A DNA stretch of 64,000 bases from Micromonospora coriariae (GTDB lineage Bacteria; Actinomycetota; Actinomycetes; Mycobacteriales; Micromonosporaceae). The stretch is taken from the NCBI RefSeq assembly GCF_900091455.1, contig NZ_LT607412.1, forward strand, positions 3,410,001 through 3,474,000, in the 5' to 3' direction. The notes under the pieces are model-generated. The model did no database searches and had not been told where the DNA came from. It was given only the letters and a program-made list of their open reading frames with translations. Shown here piece after piece: positions 24,471-33,679 of the stretch (its first letter is position 1; each line of letters starts with the position of its first letter). Made by a program: the position numbers and the translations under genes.

Positions 24471-25036
24471 TGACCACGGCTACCGAAAAGACCATGCCGC
24501 GCCTCAAGGAGCGGTACCGCAACGAGATCGTGGCCCAGCTGCGTGAGCAGCACAGCTACGGCAACCCCATGCAGGTGCCGCGGCTGGTCAAGATCGTCGT
24601 CAACATGGGTGTCGGCGAGGCTGCTCGCGACGCCAAGCTGATCGACGGCGCGGTCCGCGACCTCGCCACGATCACCGGCCAGAAGCCGCAGGTGCGGCGG
24701 GCGACCAAGTCCATCGCGCAGTTCAAGCTCCGCGAGGGCATGCCGATCGGCGCGAAGGTGACCCTTCGCGGTGACCGGATGTGGGAGTTCCTGGACCGGC
24801 TGCTGTCCATCGCGCTGCCGCGTATCCGCGACTTCCGCGGTCTGGACGGGCGCAAGCTCGACGGGCACGGCAACTACACGTTCGGTCTGACCGAGCAGTC
24901 GGTGTTCCACGAGATCGACCAGGACCGGATCGATCGCCAGCGGGGCATGGACATCACGGTGGTCACCACCGCCACGACCGACGACGAGGGCCGGGCGCTG
25001 CTCAAGCTCCTGGGCTTCCCGTTCAAGGAGAACTGA
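24470..25036 (+). CDS. rplE: 50S ribosomal protein L5
   Basis: L5 binds 5S rRNA and contacts P-site tRNA and S13. I chose ATG 24470, which overlaps the rplX stop (TGATG) and gives 188 residues; a GTG one codon earlier is possible. The protein contains [30 protein letters not shown] and the C-terminal [12 protein letters not shown]. rpsN follows after one base. Confidence 0.97.
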   Translation: MTTATEKTMPRLKERYRNEIVAQLREQHSYGNPMQVPRLVKIVVNMGVGEAARDAKLIDGAVRDLATITGQKPQVRRATKSIAQFKLREGMPIGAKVTLRGDRMWEFLDRLLSIALPRIRDFRGLDGRKLDGHGNYTFGLTEQSVFHEIDQDRIDRQRGMDITVVTTATTDDEGRALLKLLGFPFKEN

Positions 25037-25037
25037 G

Positions 25038-25223
25038 ATGGCCAAGAAGGCGCTGATCATCAAGGCGGCCGCGAAGCCGAAGTTCTCGGTTCGCGCGTAC
25101 ACCCGCTGCCAGCGGTGCGGGCGTCCGAAGGCGGTCTACCGCAAGTTCGGTCTCTGCCGGGTGTGCGTCCGGGAGATGGCCCACCGCGGTGAGCTGCCGG
25201 GCGTGTCCAAGGCTTCCTGGTAA
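25038..25223 (+). CDS. rpsN: 30S ribosomal protein S14, zinc-binding type Z
   Basis: S14 completes the 30S head. This is the short 61-residue C+ form, with two CxxC pairs ([12 protein letters not shown] and LCRVCVRE) that bind zinc. Many actinobacteria encode a second zinc-free, Zur-regulated S14 elsewhere, but none is in this window. It begins one base after the rplE stop and is followed by a 116-nt gap with hairpins. Confidence 0.97.
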   Translation: MAKKALIIKAAAKPKFSVRAYTRCQRCGRPKAVYRKFGLCRVCVREMAHRGELPGVSKASW

Positions 25224-25290
25224 GGGCGACCGCGTCCCGGCTGTCGGCCGGGAACTCCTGCACCGATTAGGTATTGCTCTTCGCCGTAGG

Positions 25291-25310
25291 CCCGGGGCCG
25301 ATGCCCCGGG
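25291..25310 (+). terminator. Short hairpins between rpsN and rpsH
   Basis: CCCGGGGC (25291-25298) pairs exactly with GCCCCGGG (25303-25310) around CGAT. A second inverted repeat TCCCGGC...GCCGGGA lies near 25236-25254. rpsH starts 30 nt later. Most likely an mRNA structural element within the spc operon. Confidence 0.5.
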
Positions 25311-25339
25311 AACCCCGGCGAGAAAGGCTGACGAAATCC

Positions 25340-25747
25340 ATGACGATGACCGACCCGATCGCAGACATGCTCACGCGTCTGCGTAACGCCAACCAGGCGT
25401 ACCACGATCAGGTGAAGATGCCCTACTCCAAGATCAAGGCGAACATCGCCGAGGTCCTGAAGGCCGAGGGTTACATCGCCACCTGGTCGGTCGAGGAGCC
25501 CGAGGAGGGCGCCGTCGGCAAGCGACTGGTCGTCGAGCTGAAGTACGGCCAGAACCGGGAGCGGAGCCTGGCCGGCATCAAGCGCGTGTCCAAGCCCGGT
25601 CTCCGGGTGTACGCCAAGTCGGACGGGCTCCCCCGGGTGCTCGGTGGGCTGGGCGTGGCGATCATTTCGACGTCCCAGGGGCTGCTCACCGACCGGCAGG
25701 CCCGCAAGCGGAGTGTTGGCGGGGAAGTCCTCGCCTTCGTCTGGTAA
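25340..25747 (+). CDS. rpsH: 30S ribosomal protein S8
   Basis: S8 binds 16S helix 21 and in E. coli represses the spc operon. The 135-residue product starts at ATG 25340 ([19 protein letters not shown]), after an AGAAAGG ribosome-binding site. It has [20 protein letters not shown] and the C-terminal GGEVLAFVW. Longer in-frame readings start inside the preceding hairpin and are rejected. Confidence 0.98.
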   Translation: MTMTDPIADMLTRLRNANQAYHDQVKMPYSKIKANIAEVLKAEGYIATWSVEEPEEGAVGKRLVVELKYGQNRERSLAGIKRVSKPGLRVYAKSDGLPRVLGGLGVAIISTSQGLLTDRQARKRSVGGEVLAFVW

Positions 25748-25763
25748 CGGGAGACAGGTAGAA

Positions 25764-26306
25764 ATGTCGCGAATTGGACGTAAGTCGATCCCGGTACCAG
25801 CCGGCGTCGACATCACGATCGACGGGCAGACCGTCAAGGTCAAGGGCCCGAAGGGCCAGCTCCAGCACACCCTCGCCGAGCCGATCACCATCGAGCGGGC
25901 CGAGGACGGGCAGCTGAGCGTCAACCGCCCGAACGACGAGCGCAAGGCCAAGGAACTGCACGGCCTGAGCCGTACGCTGGTAGCAAACATGATCGTCGGC
26001 GTGACCGAGGGCTATCGCAAGAGCCTGGAGATCGCCGGCACCGGTTACCGGGTCACCGCCAAGGGCGCGGACCTCGAGTTCGCGCTCGGGTTCTCGCACC
26101 CGGTGCTGGTTCCCGCACCGGCGGGCATCACCTTCACGGTGGAGCGGCCGACCCTGTTCCACGTGGCCGGCATCGACAAGCAGCAGGTCGGTGAGGTCGC
26201 CGCCAACATCCGGAAGATCCGCCCGCCGGAGCCCTACAAGGGCAAGGGCGTCAAGTACCAGGGCGAGGTCATCCGCCGCAAGGCTGGAAAGGCAGGTAAG
26301 AAGTGA
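25764..26306 (+). CDS. rplF: 50S ribosomal protein L6
   Basis: L6 lies near the GTPase-associated centre. The 180-residue product begins at ATG 25764 ([16 protein letters not shown]). It carries the duplicated L6 fold, and ends with [19 protein letters not shown] followed by a basic tail. The GTG of rplR overlaps its stop. Confidence 0.98.
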   Translation: MSRIGRKSIPVPAGVDITIDGQTVKVKGPKGQLQHTLAEPITIERAEDGQLSVNRPNDERKAKELHGLSRTLVANMIVGVTEGYRKSLEIAGTGYRVTAKGADLEFALGFSHPVLVPAPAGITFTVERPTLFHVAGIDKQQVGEVAANIRKIRPPEPYKGKGVKYQGEVIRRKAGKAGKK

Positions 26307-26692
26307 CCGCCACGCTGCTCAAGCGCCGCCGCGGCGTCGCCGCCAAGCGCGCCGTCGGGCGGGCGCGTCGGCACTTCCGGGTCCGCAAGAACGTCAGCGG
26401 TACGGCCGAGCGTCCGCGTCTGGTCGTCACCCGTTCCCTGCGGCACATGGTCGCCCAGATCGTCGACGACACCAAGGGTCACACCCTGGCGTCGGCGTCG
26501 TCCCTGGACGCCTCGCTGCGCGGTGCGGAGGGCGACAAGAGCGCCCTCGCCGGCAAGGTGGGCGCGCTGCTCGCCGAGCGGGCCAAGGCCGCCGGCGTCT
26601 CCAAGGTCGTCTTCGACCGCGGCGGCAACCGGTACGCGGGGCGAGTCGCCGCGCTTGCCGACGCCGCCCGCGAAGCCGGGCTCGAGTTCTAA
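26303..26692 (+). CDS. rplR: 50S ribosomal protein L18
   Basis: L18 binds 5S rRNA with L5. The 129-residue product has the basic N-terminus [19 protein letters not shown]. The core includes [14 protein letters not shown] and [20 protein letters not shown]. It overlaps rplF by GTGA and lies 33 nt before rpsE. Confidence 0.97.
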   Translation: MTATLLKRRRGVAAKRAVGRARRHFRVRKNVSGTAERPRLVVTRSLRHMVAQIVDDTKGHTLASASSLDASLRGAEGDKSALAGKVGALLAERAKAAGVSKVVFDRGGNRYAGRVAALADAAREAGLEF

Positions 26693-26725
26693 CAACCCCG
26701 TCACGAGAGATAAGGAAGGCTGCTG

Positions 26726-27340
26726 ATGCCAGGTCAACAGCGCCGTGGCGGCGGGTCCGGTGGCAACGAGGGTGGTCGCCGCGACAACCGCCGTGAGGGC
26801 GGCCGCGGAAACGCGCCCGTCGAGAAGACCCCGCACCTCGAGCGGGTCGTCGCGATCAACCGCGTCGCCAAGGTCGTGAAGGGTGGTCGTCGCTTCAGCT
26901 TCACCGCCCTGGTGATCGTTGGTGACGGCGACGGCACGGTCGGCGTGGGCTACGGAAAGGCCAAGGAGGTGCCCGCGGCGATCGCCAAGGGTGTCGAGGA
27001 GGCCAAGAAGCACTTCTTCAAGGTCCCGCGGATCGGTCAGTCGATCCCGCACCCGGTGACGGGTGAGGACGCCGCTGGTGTGGTGCTGCTCAAGCCGGCC
27101 TCCGCCGGTACGGGTGTCATCGCCGGTGGTCCGGTGCGCGCCGTGCTGGAGTGCGCCGGTATCCACGACGTGCTCTCCAAGAGCCTCGGCTCGTCGAACC
27201 CGATCAACATCGTGCACGCCACCGTGGCGGCCCTGAAGGGGCTTGAGTCCCCCGAGCAGGTCGCGGCGCGTCGTGGTCTGCCGGTGGAGGACGTCGCGCC
27301 GGCCGCCATGCTGGCGTCGCGTGCGGGGGTGGCGCACTGA
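26726..27340 (+). CDS. rpsE: 30S ribosomal protein S5
   Basis: S5 is part of the mRNA entry tunnel and affects fidelity. The 204-residue product has a Gly/Arg-rich N-terminal tail ([19 protein letters not shown]). The S5 double-stranded RNA-binding domain follows, with [19 protein letters not shown] and [15 protein letters not shown]. The loop where spectinomycin-resistance changes occur (around VKGGRRF) looks wild-type. It is coupled to rpmD by TGATG. Confidence 0.97.
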   Translation: MPGQQRRGGGSGGNEGGRRDNRREGGRGNAPVEKTPHLERVVAINRVAKVVKGGRRFSFTALVIVGDGDGTVGVGYGKAKEVPAAIAKGVEEAKKHFFKVPRIGQSIPHPVTGEDAAGVVLLKPASAGTGVIAGGPVRAVLECAGIHDVLSKSLGSSNPINIVHATVAALKGLESPEQVAARRGLPVEDVAPAAMLASRAGVAH

Positions 27341-27522
27341 TGGCACGTCTGAAGGTCACCCAGCTCCGGTCCGGTATCGGGACCAAGCACAACCAGCGTG
27401 AGTCGCTGCGTTCGCTCGGTCTCAAGCGGATCAATGACGTGGTGGTCAAGGAGGACCGGCCCGAGATCCGCGGCATGATCTTCACTGTGAGCCACCTCGT
27501 GAAGGTCGAGGAGGTCGAGTAA
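27340..27522 (+). CDS. rpmD: 50S ribosomal protein L30
   Basis: L30 is a small single-domain large-subunit protein. The 60-residue product begins [20 protein letters not shown] and ends [11 protein letters not shown]. It overlaps rpsE and rplO by one base on each side. Confidence 0.96.
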   Translation: MARLKVTQLRSGIGTKHNQRESLRSLGLKRINDVVVKEDRPEIRGMIFTVSHLVKVEEVE

Positions 27523-27965
27523 TGACGATCAAGGTGCATCACCTGCGCCCGGCGCCCGGTTCCAAGACCGCGAAGACCCGTGTGGGTCGCGGTGAGGGTT
27601 CCAAGGGCAAGACCGCTGGTCGCGGTACCAAGGGTTCCAAGGCCCGCAAGAACATCTCGGCGGCGTTCGAGGGTGGGCAGATGCCCATCCACATGCGCCT
27701 GCCGAAGCTGAAGGGCTTCAAGAACAAGTTCAAGGTGGTCTTCCAGGTGGTCAACCTGGACCGGCTCGCCGAGCTGTTCCCGAACGGCGGCCAGGTTGGC
27801 CCGCTGGAGCTGGTCGAGTCCGGCGCGGTCCGCAAGGGTCACCCGGTCAAGGTTCTCGGCACCGGGGACCTCGGTGGGGTGGCGCTCCAGGTGTCGGCGC
27901 ACGCGTTCAGTGCGTCGGCCAAGGAGAAGATCGCCGCCGCCGGTGGCTCCGTCACCGAGCTGTAA
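27522..27965 (+). CDS. rplO: 50S ribosomal protein L15
   Basis: L15 is a late-assembly protein with a long basic N-terminal extension. The 147-residue product has [19 protein letters not shown] near residue 20 and the C-terminal [20 protein letters not shown]. It is the last gene of the spc block. A large hairpin starts 11 nt after its stop. Confidence 0.97.
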   Translation: MTIKVHHLRPAPGSKTAKTRVGRGEGSKGKTAGRGTKGSKARKNISAAFEGGQMPIHMRLPKLKGFKNKFKVVFQVVNLDRLAELFPNGGQVGPLELVESGAVRKGHPVKVLGTGDLGGVALQVSAHAFSASAKEKIAAAGGSVTEL

Positions 27966-27975
27966 GGCGTACGAC

Positions 27976-28018
27976 CCATGGCGCCCGTCCAGTTGTGACC
28001 AACTGGCGGGCGCCATGG
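27976..28018 (+). terminator. Long hairpin after rplO
   Basis: Arms 27976-27995 and 28000-28018 pair over 19 bp with a single bulged T, closing on TGAC. It probably ends or reduces spc transcription before secY. Confidence 0.8.
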
Positions 28019-28032
28019 TCTGCCTGGGGCGT

Positions 28033-28076
28033 ATGCGCCCGGTAATATCGGAATCGGTTTATGTAGCCGGGCGCAT
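28033..28076 (+). promoter_or_regulatory. Inverted repeat with AT-rich centre in the secY leader
   Basis: ATGCGCCCGG (28033-28042) and CCGGGCGCAT (28067-28076) are perfect reverse complements separated by 24 nt. The centre holds TAATAT and TTTATG, unusually AT-rich here. It could be an operator over a secY promoter or an RNA element. A -10 such as TAATAT at 28043 has no good -35. Confidence 0.45.
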
Positions 28077-28198
28077 CTGCCCGGACCGGGATGGGGCTGT
28101 TAGAGTCCCATCCCAGCCATGGATTCCGGGCGCTCGCCCGGGATCCACCCCGACCCGCCAGGGATCACCGGCGGCCCGCCTCGCGCAGGAGGAAGAAG

Positions 28199-29527
28199 TT
28201 GCTGTCCGCCTTTCTCAGTGCGTTCCGTACGCCTGACCTGCGCAAGAAGCTGCTGTTCACAGTAGGCATCATCGCGGTCTACCGGCTGGGTGCCACGCTG
28301 CCCAGTCCGGGCGTCTCGTACGGCAACGTCCAGAAGTGCCTCGACACCCTCCAGGGTGAGTCGACGGGTGTGCTGAGTCTGCTCAACCTCTTCTCCGGCG
28401 GAGCGCTGCTGCAGCTCTCGGTCTTCGCGCTGGGCATCATGCCCTACATCACCGCGTCGATCATTCTGCAGCTGCTGACCGTCGTGATTCCGCGTCTGGA
28501 GCAACTCCGCAAGGAGGGCCAGGCCGGCCAGGCGAAGATCACCCAGTACACCCGCTACCTGACCCTGGGTCTCGGTGTGCTGCAGGCCTCGGCGTTCGTG
28601 GCGCTGGCCCGCTCCGGGCAGCTGTTCCAGAACCGCTGCGACCAGTTCCCGATCATCCCCACCGGCACCGGCATCCCGGACTGGCTGACCCTGTCCATCC
28701 TGGTGATGACCATGACCGCCGGCACCGGCATGGTCATGTGGCTCGGTGAGCTGATCACCGACCGCGGCGTCGGCAACGGCATGTCCGTCCTGATCTTCAC
28801 CTCGATCGCCGCGCGGCTGCCCAGCGAGGGCTGGCAGATCAAGACCAGCAAGGGCTGGGACATGTTCGCCCTGGTCATCGCGCTGGTCCTGGTGGTCATC
28901 ACCGCTGTCACCTTCATCGAGCAGGCGCAGCGCCGCATCCCGGTGCAGTACGCCAAGCGGATGATCGGCCGGCGGATGTACGGCGGCACCTCGACCTACA
29001 TCCCGCTCAAGGTCAACCAGGCCGGTGTGATCCCGGTCATCTTCGGCTCGTCGCTGCTCTACCTGCCGCAGTTGGCCTTGCAGTTCTTCGACACGACCGA
29101 CCCGGGCAAGACCCAGGCCTGGATCCAGAACAACCTGGTCAACCCGAGCAGCCCGATCTACATCGCGGTCTACTTCCTGCTGATCATCTTCTTCACGTAC
29201 TTCTACGTCTCGATCACGTTCAACCCGACCGAGGTCGCGGACAACATGAAGAAGTACGGCGGGTTCGTGCCGGGCATCCGCCCGGGCAAGCCGACGGCCG
29301 ACTACCTGGACTTCATCCTCAGCCGGATCACCCTGCCGGGCGCGCTCTACCTCGGCGTGATCTCGATCCTGCCGAACTTCTTCTTCATCTGGCTGGACAA
29401 CCAGCAGTACCAGAACTTCCCGTTCGGCGGCACCGCTGTGCTCATCATGGTCGGCGTCGGTCTGGAGACCGTGAAGCAGATCGAGAGCCAACTCATGCAG
29501 CGGAACTACGAAGGGTTCCTGCGGTAG
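28199..29527 (+). CDS. secY: Preprotein translocase subunit SecY
   Basis: SecY is the protein-conducting channel of the Sec system in the cytoplasmic membrane. I chose the TTG at 28199, with AGGAGGAAG just upstream, giving 442 residues (MLSAFLSAFRTPDLRKK). Upstream in-frame residues come from the leader. Ten hydrophobic segments are visible, including the plug-proximal SLLNLFSGGALLQLSVFALG region. Conserved segments include ITASIILQLL and GGTSTYIPLKVNQAGVIPVI. adk begins directly after its stop, so both are co-transcribed. Confidence 0.97.
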   Translation: MLSAFLSAFRTPDLRKKLLFTVGIIAVYRLGATLPSPGVSYGNVQKCLDTLQGESTGVLSLLNLFSGGALLQLSVFALGIMPYITASIILQLLTVVIPRLEQLRKEGQAGQAKITQYTRYLTLGLGVLQASAFVALARSGQLFQNRCDQFPIIPTGTGIPDWLTLSILVMTMTAGTGMVMWLGELITDRGVGNGMSVLIFTSIAARLPSEGWQIKTSKGWDMFALVIALVLVVITAVTFIEQAQRRIPVQYAKRMIGRRMYGGTSTYIPLKVNQAGVIPVIFGSSLLYLPQLALQFFDTTDPGKTQAWIQNNLVNPSSPIYIAVYFLLIIFFTYFYVSITFNPTEVADNMKKYGGFVPGIRPGKPTADYLDFILSRITLPGALYLGVISILPNFFFIWLDNQQYQNFPFGGTAVLIMVGVGLETVKQIESQLMQRNYEGFLR

Positions 29528-30181
29528 ATGAGACTCGTTCTGGTTGGCCCGCCGGGCGCGGGCAAGGGCACGCAGGCCGAGTTCGTGGCCGCGCACCTGT
29601 CGGTGCCCAAGATCTCGACCGGGGACATCTTCCGGTCGAACGTCACCCAGGGCACGCCGCTCGGTGTCGAGGCGAAGCGTTACATGGACGCGGGCGAGCT
29701 GGTCCCGGACGAGGTCACCATCAACATGGTCCGGGACCGGCTGGCCGAGCCCGACGCCAGCGAGGGGTTCCTGCTCGACGGCTTCCCGCGGACCACTCCG
29801 CAGGCCGCCGCGCTGGACAAGCTCCTCGCTGACCTGGGCACCGCACTGGACCTGGTCCTGGAGCTGGTGGTCGACGACGACGAGGTGATCCGGCGGCTCT
29901 CCGGCCGGCGTACCTGCCGGGGCTGCGGCAAGATCTGGCACGTCGAGTTCGACGCCACCACCCGGCCCGGCATCTGCGACCGGTGCGGCGCCGAGCTGTT
30001 CCAGCGCGACGACGACAAGCCGGAGACCATCGCCACGCGGCTGCGGGAATACAGCGAGAAGACCGCGCCACTGGTCGACTACTACGGCGCCCAGGGCAAG
30101 CTGGTCGGGATCGACGCCACCGGCCCGGTGGAGGACGTCACCACCCGGGCCATAGACGCGCTGCGGTCGTACGGCGGCTGA
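29528..30181 (+). CDS. adk: Adenylate kinase
   Basis: Adenylate kinase interconverts ATP and AMP with two ADP in the cytosol. The 217-residue protein has the P-loop GPPGAGKGT (residues 7-15) and the LLDGFPRT motif. Its LID carries a four-cysteine zinc site (CRGC ... CDRC), as in Gram-positive-type enzymes. The ATG immediately follows the secY TAG with no gap. A 17-bp hairpin downstream separates it from map. Confidence 0.98.
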   Translation: MRLVLVGPPGAGKGTQAEFVAAHLSVPKISTGDIFRSNVTQGTPLGVEAKRYMDAGELVPDEVTINMVRDRLAEPDASEGFLLDGFPRTTPQAAALDKLLADLGTALDLVLELVVDDDEVIRRLSGRRTCRGCGKIWHVEFDATTRPGICDRCGAELFQRDDDKPETIATRLREYSEKTAPLVDYYGAQGKLVGIDATGPVEDVTTRAIDALRSYGG

Positions 30182-30210
30182 GGTCCGGCCGGGCCACGGC
30201 GGATAGAGTG

Positions 30211-30247
30211 CGATCAGCGGGGTACGTGCGACGTGCCCCGCTGATCG
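30211..30247 (+). terminator. 17-bp hairpin between adk and map
   Basis: Arms 30211-30227 and 30231-30247 pair over 17 bp with one G-U pair and a GCG loop. The right arm ends 21 nt before the map start. A TAGAGT hexamer at 30203 just before it could be a -10, in which case the hairpin would be in the map leader. Confidence 0.7.
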
Positions 30248-30268
30248 GCAACGAAAGGTGATCGGTCC

Positions 30269-31120
30269 ATGCGTCGTCCCCAGCTGGACATCCAGCTGAA
30301 GACCCCTGACCAGATCGAGAAGATGCGCGCCGCCGGGCTGGTGGTGGCCGAGGCGCTGCGCCGGATGCGCGAGGCGGTGGCCCCCGGCGTCAGCACCGCC
30401 GATTTGGATTCCATCGCCGAGTCGACGATCCGCGAGGCGGGTGGCGTCCCGTCGTTCAAGGGCTACCACGGCTTCCCCGCGTCGATCTGCTCCTCGGTCA
30501 ACGAGCAGATCGTGCACGCCATCCCCTCGCCGAAGCAGGTGCTGCGGGACGGCGATCTGATCTCCATCGACTGCGGCGCGGTGCTGAACGGGTGGCATGG
30601 CGACTCCGCGATCACCGTCGCGATCGGTGACGTCGACCCGGCGCTGCTCAAGATGGCCGAAGTGGCCGAGGATGCGATGTGGGCCGGCATCGCCGCCGCG
30701 GCGCGCGGCGCGGCCAGCGGCAAGGGGCGGCTCACCGACATCTCGCACGCGGTCGAGAGCGCCGTCCGCAAGGGCGGCAGGTACGGCATCGTCGACGGCT
30801 ACGGCGGGCACGGTATCGGCACGGAGATGCACCAGGACCCGCACGTGCTCAACCACGGCCGGCCGGGCAAGGGTCCGCGGCTGGTCCCCGGCATGGCGCT
30901 GGCCATCGAACCGATGATCACCATGGCGTCACCGCGCACGGTCGAGCTGGCCGACGGTTGGACGGTGGTCACCCGCGACGGGTCGGTGGCGGCGCACGTC
31001 GAGCACTCGATGGCGCTGCTGCCGGACGGCGTGTGGGTGCTCACCGCGTTCGACGGCGGCCGTGCCCGACTGGGCGACCTGGTCACCGCTCGGCAGCCGG
31101 CCGCCTCGACCGCGTCCTGA
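30269..31120 (+). CDS. map: Methionine aminopeptidase, type I
   Basis: The enzyme removes N-terminal Met from nascent proteins. The 283-residue protein shows the five metal ligands in their usual motifs: Asp in SIDCGA, Asp in HGDSA, His in GGHGIG, Glu in AIEPM and Glu in HVEHS. An AACGAAAGG ribosome-binding region precedes ATG 30269. It follows secY-adk, as in many actinobacteria. About 25 C-terminal residues are low-complexity. Confidence 0.96.
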   Translation: MRRPQLDIQLKTPDQIEKMRAAGLVVAEALRRMREAVAPGVSTADLDSIAESTIREAGGVPSFKGYHGFPASICSSVNEQIVHAIPSPKQVLRDGDLISIDCGAVLNGWHGDSAITVAIGDVDPALLKMAEVAEDAMWAGIAAAARGAASGKGRLTDISHAVESAVRKGGRYGIVDGYGGHGIGTEMHQDPHVLNHGRPGKGPRLVPGMALAIEPMITMASPRTVELADGWTVVTRDGSVAAHVEHSMALLPDGVWVLTAFDGGRARLGDLVTARQPAASTAS

Positions 31121-31218
31121 CCTCTGGGGGCCCGCAGCCCATCCACTGTCGACCCTGGTGGATCAAGGGGGCCGGCCGGGTATGACGCCGCTGGCGTGAC
31201 GGTGGCATGCTTGCCGGC

Positions 31219-31794
31219 ATGGACGGGCGGGACGGGATGCGAGCGGCGGACGCGGACCGTGAGGCGGTGGCCGAACGGTTGCGGGTGGCTCTCGGTGAAG
31301 GCCGACTGGACCTGCACGAGTACGACGAGCGGCTGCAGCGGGCCTACGCCGCCCGCACCTACGCCGAACTGGACGCCCTGCTCACCGATCTGCCACCGGT
31401 GGCGCCCCCGGAGCGCTCGACGCTGGCGCCGGTCACCGCACCGACCGCCGGGCCGCTGGACGGCGGTGCGCAGGGCCAGCCCGTCCCGGCCGGGGGCGTC
31501 GCCGCCCGCTGGCTGGCCGAGATGTGGTTTCCGTACCTGAAGGTGATCGCCATCGTGGTGACCATCTGGGCGGTGACCTCGGTGCTCAGCCGGGACCTGC
31601 TCTACTTCTGGCCGGCCTGGGTGGCCGGGCCGTGGGGCGCGGTGCTGGTGGTCCACACGGTCACCGGGATCGCCGGGGGAGAGCCCCGGCGCCAGGCCAT
31701 CGAGCGGGAGCGCCGGCGCGCGAAGCGGCAGCGGCGCCGGGAGTTGCGCGCCGGCGAACCGGACGAACGGGACGAACCGCGACCGGCCAGCTGA
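31219..31794 (+). CDS. DUF1707 protein with two C-terminal membrane segments
   Basis: The N-terminus (residues 1-60) is a classic DUF1707 domain: DADREAVAERLRVALGEGRL followed by DEYDER-like and ELDALLTDLP blocks. After a Pro-rich linker there are two hydrophobic segments (about residues 106-126 and 132-156). A highly basic tail (RRRAKRQRRRELR) ends the protein. The function of DUF1707 is unknown; it is thought to be a small helical module. I chose ATG 31219 because CATGCT (31206-31211) sits 7 nt upstream with ATGACG 18 bp further, the leaderless pattern seen elsewhere here. ATG 31207 would overlap that hexamer. Confidence 0.75.
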   Translation: MDGRDGMRAADADREAVAERLRVALGEGRLDLHEYDERLQRAYAARTYAELDALLTDLPPVAPPERSTLAPVTAPTAGPLDGGAQGQPVPAGGVAARWLAEMWFPYLKVIAIVVTIWAVTSVLSRDLLYFWPAWVAGPWGAVLVVHTVTGIAGGEPRRQAIERERRRAKRQRRRELRAGEPDERDEPRPAS

Positions 31795-31912
31795 CCCGCG
31801 GGCAGGGGGCGGAGCCGATCCGGCCGGACCGGCCGACGGTGCCCGGACGGATATCATCGGGGTCCCGGACGGGGGAGCGGCGCCCGACACGGCGGTGCGG
31901 TGGGTGGCCGGT

Positions 31913-31942
31913 TTGGCGACCGCCCGCAGGCCGGCGTACACT
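31913..31942 (+). promoter_or_regulatory. Probable promoter of the infA-alpha operon
   Basis: TTGGCG (31913-31918), an 18-bp spacer and TACACT (31937-31942). It lies in the 303-nt gene-free stretch before infA and would give a leader of about 150 nt. The 10-mer CTTTCTGATC follows it at 31941 and recurs at 32021. Confidence 0.6.
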
Positions 31943-32097
31943 TTCTGATCGGCGCACAGCGTCCACTCCGGCATGCCCACCCTGCGCTTCGGTGGGTGCT
32001 GGAGCCGCGGCTGGCGCGGGCTTTCTGATCTTGGTCAGTTACCCGTGTAAGACGTTGTGGGCCGCCCGGAGCAATCGACGTCAGGACAGCGGAGGAC

Positions 32098-32319
32098 ATG
32101 CCGAAAAAAGACGGAGCCATTGAGATCGAGGGTCGGGTCATCGAGCCCCTGCCGAACGCCATGTTCCGGGTGGAGCTCGCGAACGGCCACAAGGTGCTGG
32201 CTCACATCAGCGGCAAGATGCGGCAGCACTACATCCGCATCCTGCCGGAGGACCGGGTCGTCGTCGAACTCTCGCCGTACGACCTGACCCGCGGGCGCAT
32301 CGTCTACCGCTACAAGTAG
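32098..32319 (+). CDS. infA: Translation initiation factor IF-1
   Basis: IF-1 occupies the 30S A site during initiation. The 73-residue OB-fold protein has the typical [20 protein letters not shown] start and the RGRIVYRYK end. AGCGGAGGAC precedes the ATG. It starts the alpha operon, followed by rpmJ, rpsM, rpsK, rpsD, rpoA and rplQ. Confidence 0.98.
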   Translation: MPKKDGAIEIEGRVIEPLPNAMFRVELANGHKVLAHISGKMRQHYIRILPEDRVVVELSPYDLTRGRIVYRYK

Positions 32320-32410
32320 TCCTGACGGCGGCCGGGAAGTCCCGTGTCCGTCTTCGACGTCCGGTCTCGCGCTGCGCGCGTCCCCGGGCCAGATGGGAAG
32401 TAAGGCAACC

Positions 32411-32524
32411 GTGAAGGTCAAGCCGAGCGTCAAGAGGATCTGCCAGAAGTGCCGGGTTATCCGCCGGCACGGCCGGGTCATGGTCATCTGCAGCGACCCG
32501 CGCCACAAGCAGCGCCAGGGCTGA
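32411..32524 (+). CDS. rpmJ: 50S ribosomal protein L36, zinc-binding form
   Basis: A 37-residue product begins at GTG 32411 ([20 protein letters not shown]). It has the C-x2-C-x12-C-x4-H zinc ligand pattern, with Cys and His in [20 protein letters not shown] precedes the start. L36 binds 23S rRNA near the L7/L12 stalk base. It is easily missed because of its size, but both sequence and position between infA and rpsM are diagnostic. Confidence 0.97.
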   Translation: MKVKPSVKRICQKCRVIRRHGRVMVICSDPRHKQRQG

Positions 32525-32607
32525 CTCAGCCCGTCCGGCCGTAACACCGCCGGGTGGCGTTGGTCCAGGCAGATCCCCAGCGACACACACATCACACATG
32601 CTCGTCC

Positions 32608-32647
32608 CAGCCACGAGTGGTACGCGAGACGTACTCCTGCGTGGCTG
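32608..32647 (+). promoter_or_regulatory. Stem-loop in the rpmJ-rpsM spacer
   Basis: CAGCCACG (32608-32615) pairs with CGTGGCTG (32640-32647), and inner GTAC/GTAC can pair. A second hairpin, CCCCGG (32650-32655) with CCGGGG (32663-32668), follows. The 266-nt gap is long for this operon and may be a leader for rpsM-rpsK-rpsD-rpoA-rplQ. S4 is the alpha-operon repressor in E. coli, but equivalence here is only a guess. Confidence 0.45.
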
Positions 32648-32790
32648 ACCCCCGGTCGGAGGCCGGGGCCCGCTCGGGCAGCGACCGATCCCGGTCGCCG
32701 GCGCTCACCGCGTCGGAAAGACGGGACGGCCGGTAGCGGGATGGGACGGGTCCACACCTCCGCCACACATCACGAGGAGTACGCCCGCAC

Positions 32791-33171
32791 ATGGCACGTC
32801 TAGTCGGCGTGGATCTCCCCCGCGAGAAGCGGATGGAAATCGCGCTCACCTACATCTTCGGGCTCGGTCGCACCCGCGCCCAGGAGACACTCGCCGCTAC
32901 CGGCATCTCGCCGGACAAGCGCGCTCGGGACCTCACGGACGAGGAGCTCGTGCAGCTCCGCGACCACATCGAGGGCAACTACAAGGTTGAAGGCGACCTG
33001 CGCCGCGAGGTCGCCGCTGACATCCGCCGCAAGGTTGAGATCGGCTGCTACGCCGGCATCCGGCACCGCCGGGGCCTGCCCGTGCGTGGCCAGCGGACCA
33101 AGACCAACGCGCGGACCCGCAAGGGCCCGAAGCGGACCGTCGCCGGCAAGAAGAAGCCCGGCAAGAAGTAG
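32791..33171 (+). CDS. rpsM: 30S ribosomal protein S13
   Basis: S13 is a head protein contacting L5 and P-site tRNA. The 126-residue product has [20 protein letters not shown] at its start, the [19 protein letters not shown] block, and a basic tail ending KKKPGKK. An ACGAGGAGTACGCCC ribosome-binding region is present. Confidence 0.98.
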   Translation: MARLVGVDLPREKRMEIALTYIFGLGRTRAQETLAATGISPDKRARDLTDEELVQLRDHIEGNYKVEGDLRREVAADIRRKVEIGCYAGIRHRRGLPVRGQRTKTNARTRKGPKRTVAGKKKPGKK

Positions 33172-33258
33172 TTCTTAACCGGATGACGGGGGCGGCCGCC
33201 GCCGAGGTAGGGCAGGCCGCAACCCAATCCGGAAAGTCAACTAGGAGCGCACAGACTT

Positions 33259-33666
33259 ATGCCACCGAAGGCTCGTGCCGGAGCCGCTGTAAAGAAGGTC
33301 CGGCGCAAGGAACGCAAGAACGTCGCCCACGGGCAGGCGCACATCAAGAGCACCTTCAACAACACCATCGTGTCCATCACGGACCCGACCGGTGCGGTCA
33401 TCTCCTGGGCCTCCGCGGGCCAGGTTGGCTTCAAGGGCTCCCGCAAGTCGACTCCGTTCGCCGCGCAGCTGGCCGCCGAGGCCGCCGCGCGTCGGGCCAT
33501 GGAGCACGGCATGCGCAAGGTCGACGTGTTCGTCAAGGGCCCCGGCTCCGGCCGGGAGACCGCCATCCGTTCGCTGCAGGCCGTGGGCCTCGAGGTCGGG
33601 CAGATCTCCGACGTCACCCCGCAGCCGCACAACGGATGCCGTCCGCCGAAGCGTCGCCGGGTCTGA
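33259..33666 (+). CDS. rpsK: 30S ribosomal protein S11
   Basis: S11 lines the platform and E-site mRNA path. The 135-residue product contains [18 protein letters not shown], the [13 protein letters not shown] segment, and the C-terminal [26 protein letters not shown] precedes the ATG. It is co-transcribed with rpsD 13 nt downstream. Confidence 0.98.
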
Positions 33667-33679
33667 GAGGTAGAGAGAG

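Noticed and set aside
28100..30856. 918-codon minus-strand frame opposite secY, adk and map
   Set aside because: All three plus-strand genes are unambiguous; the antisense product has no domain.
32048..32053. TTGGTC/TAAGAC promoter directly before infA
   Set aside because: The spacer is only 11 bp; the TTGGCG/TACACT pair upstream fits better.
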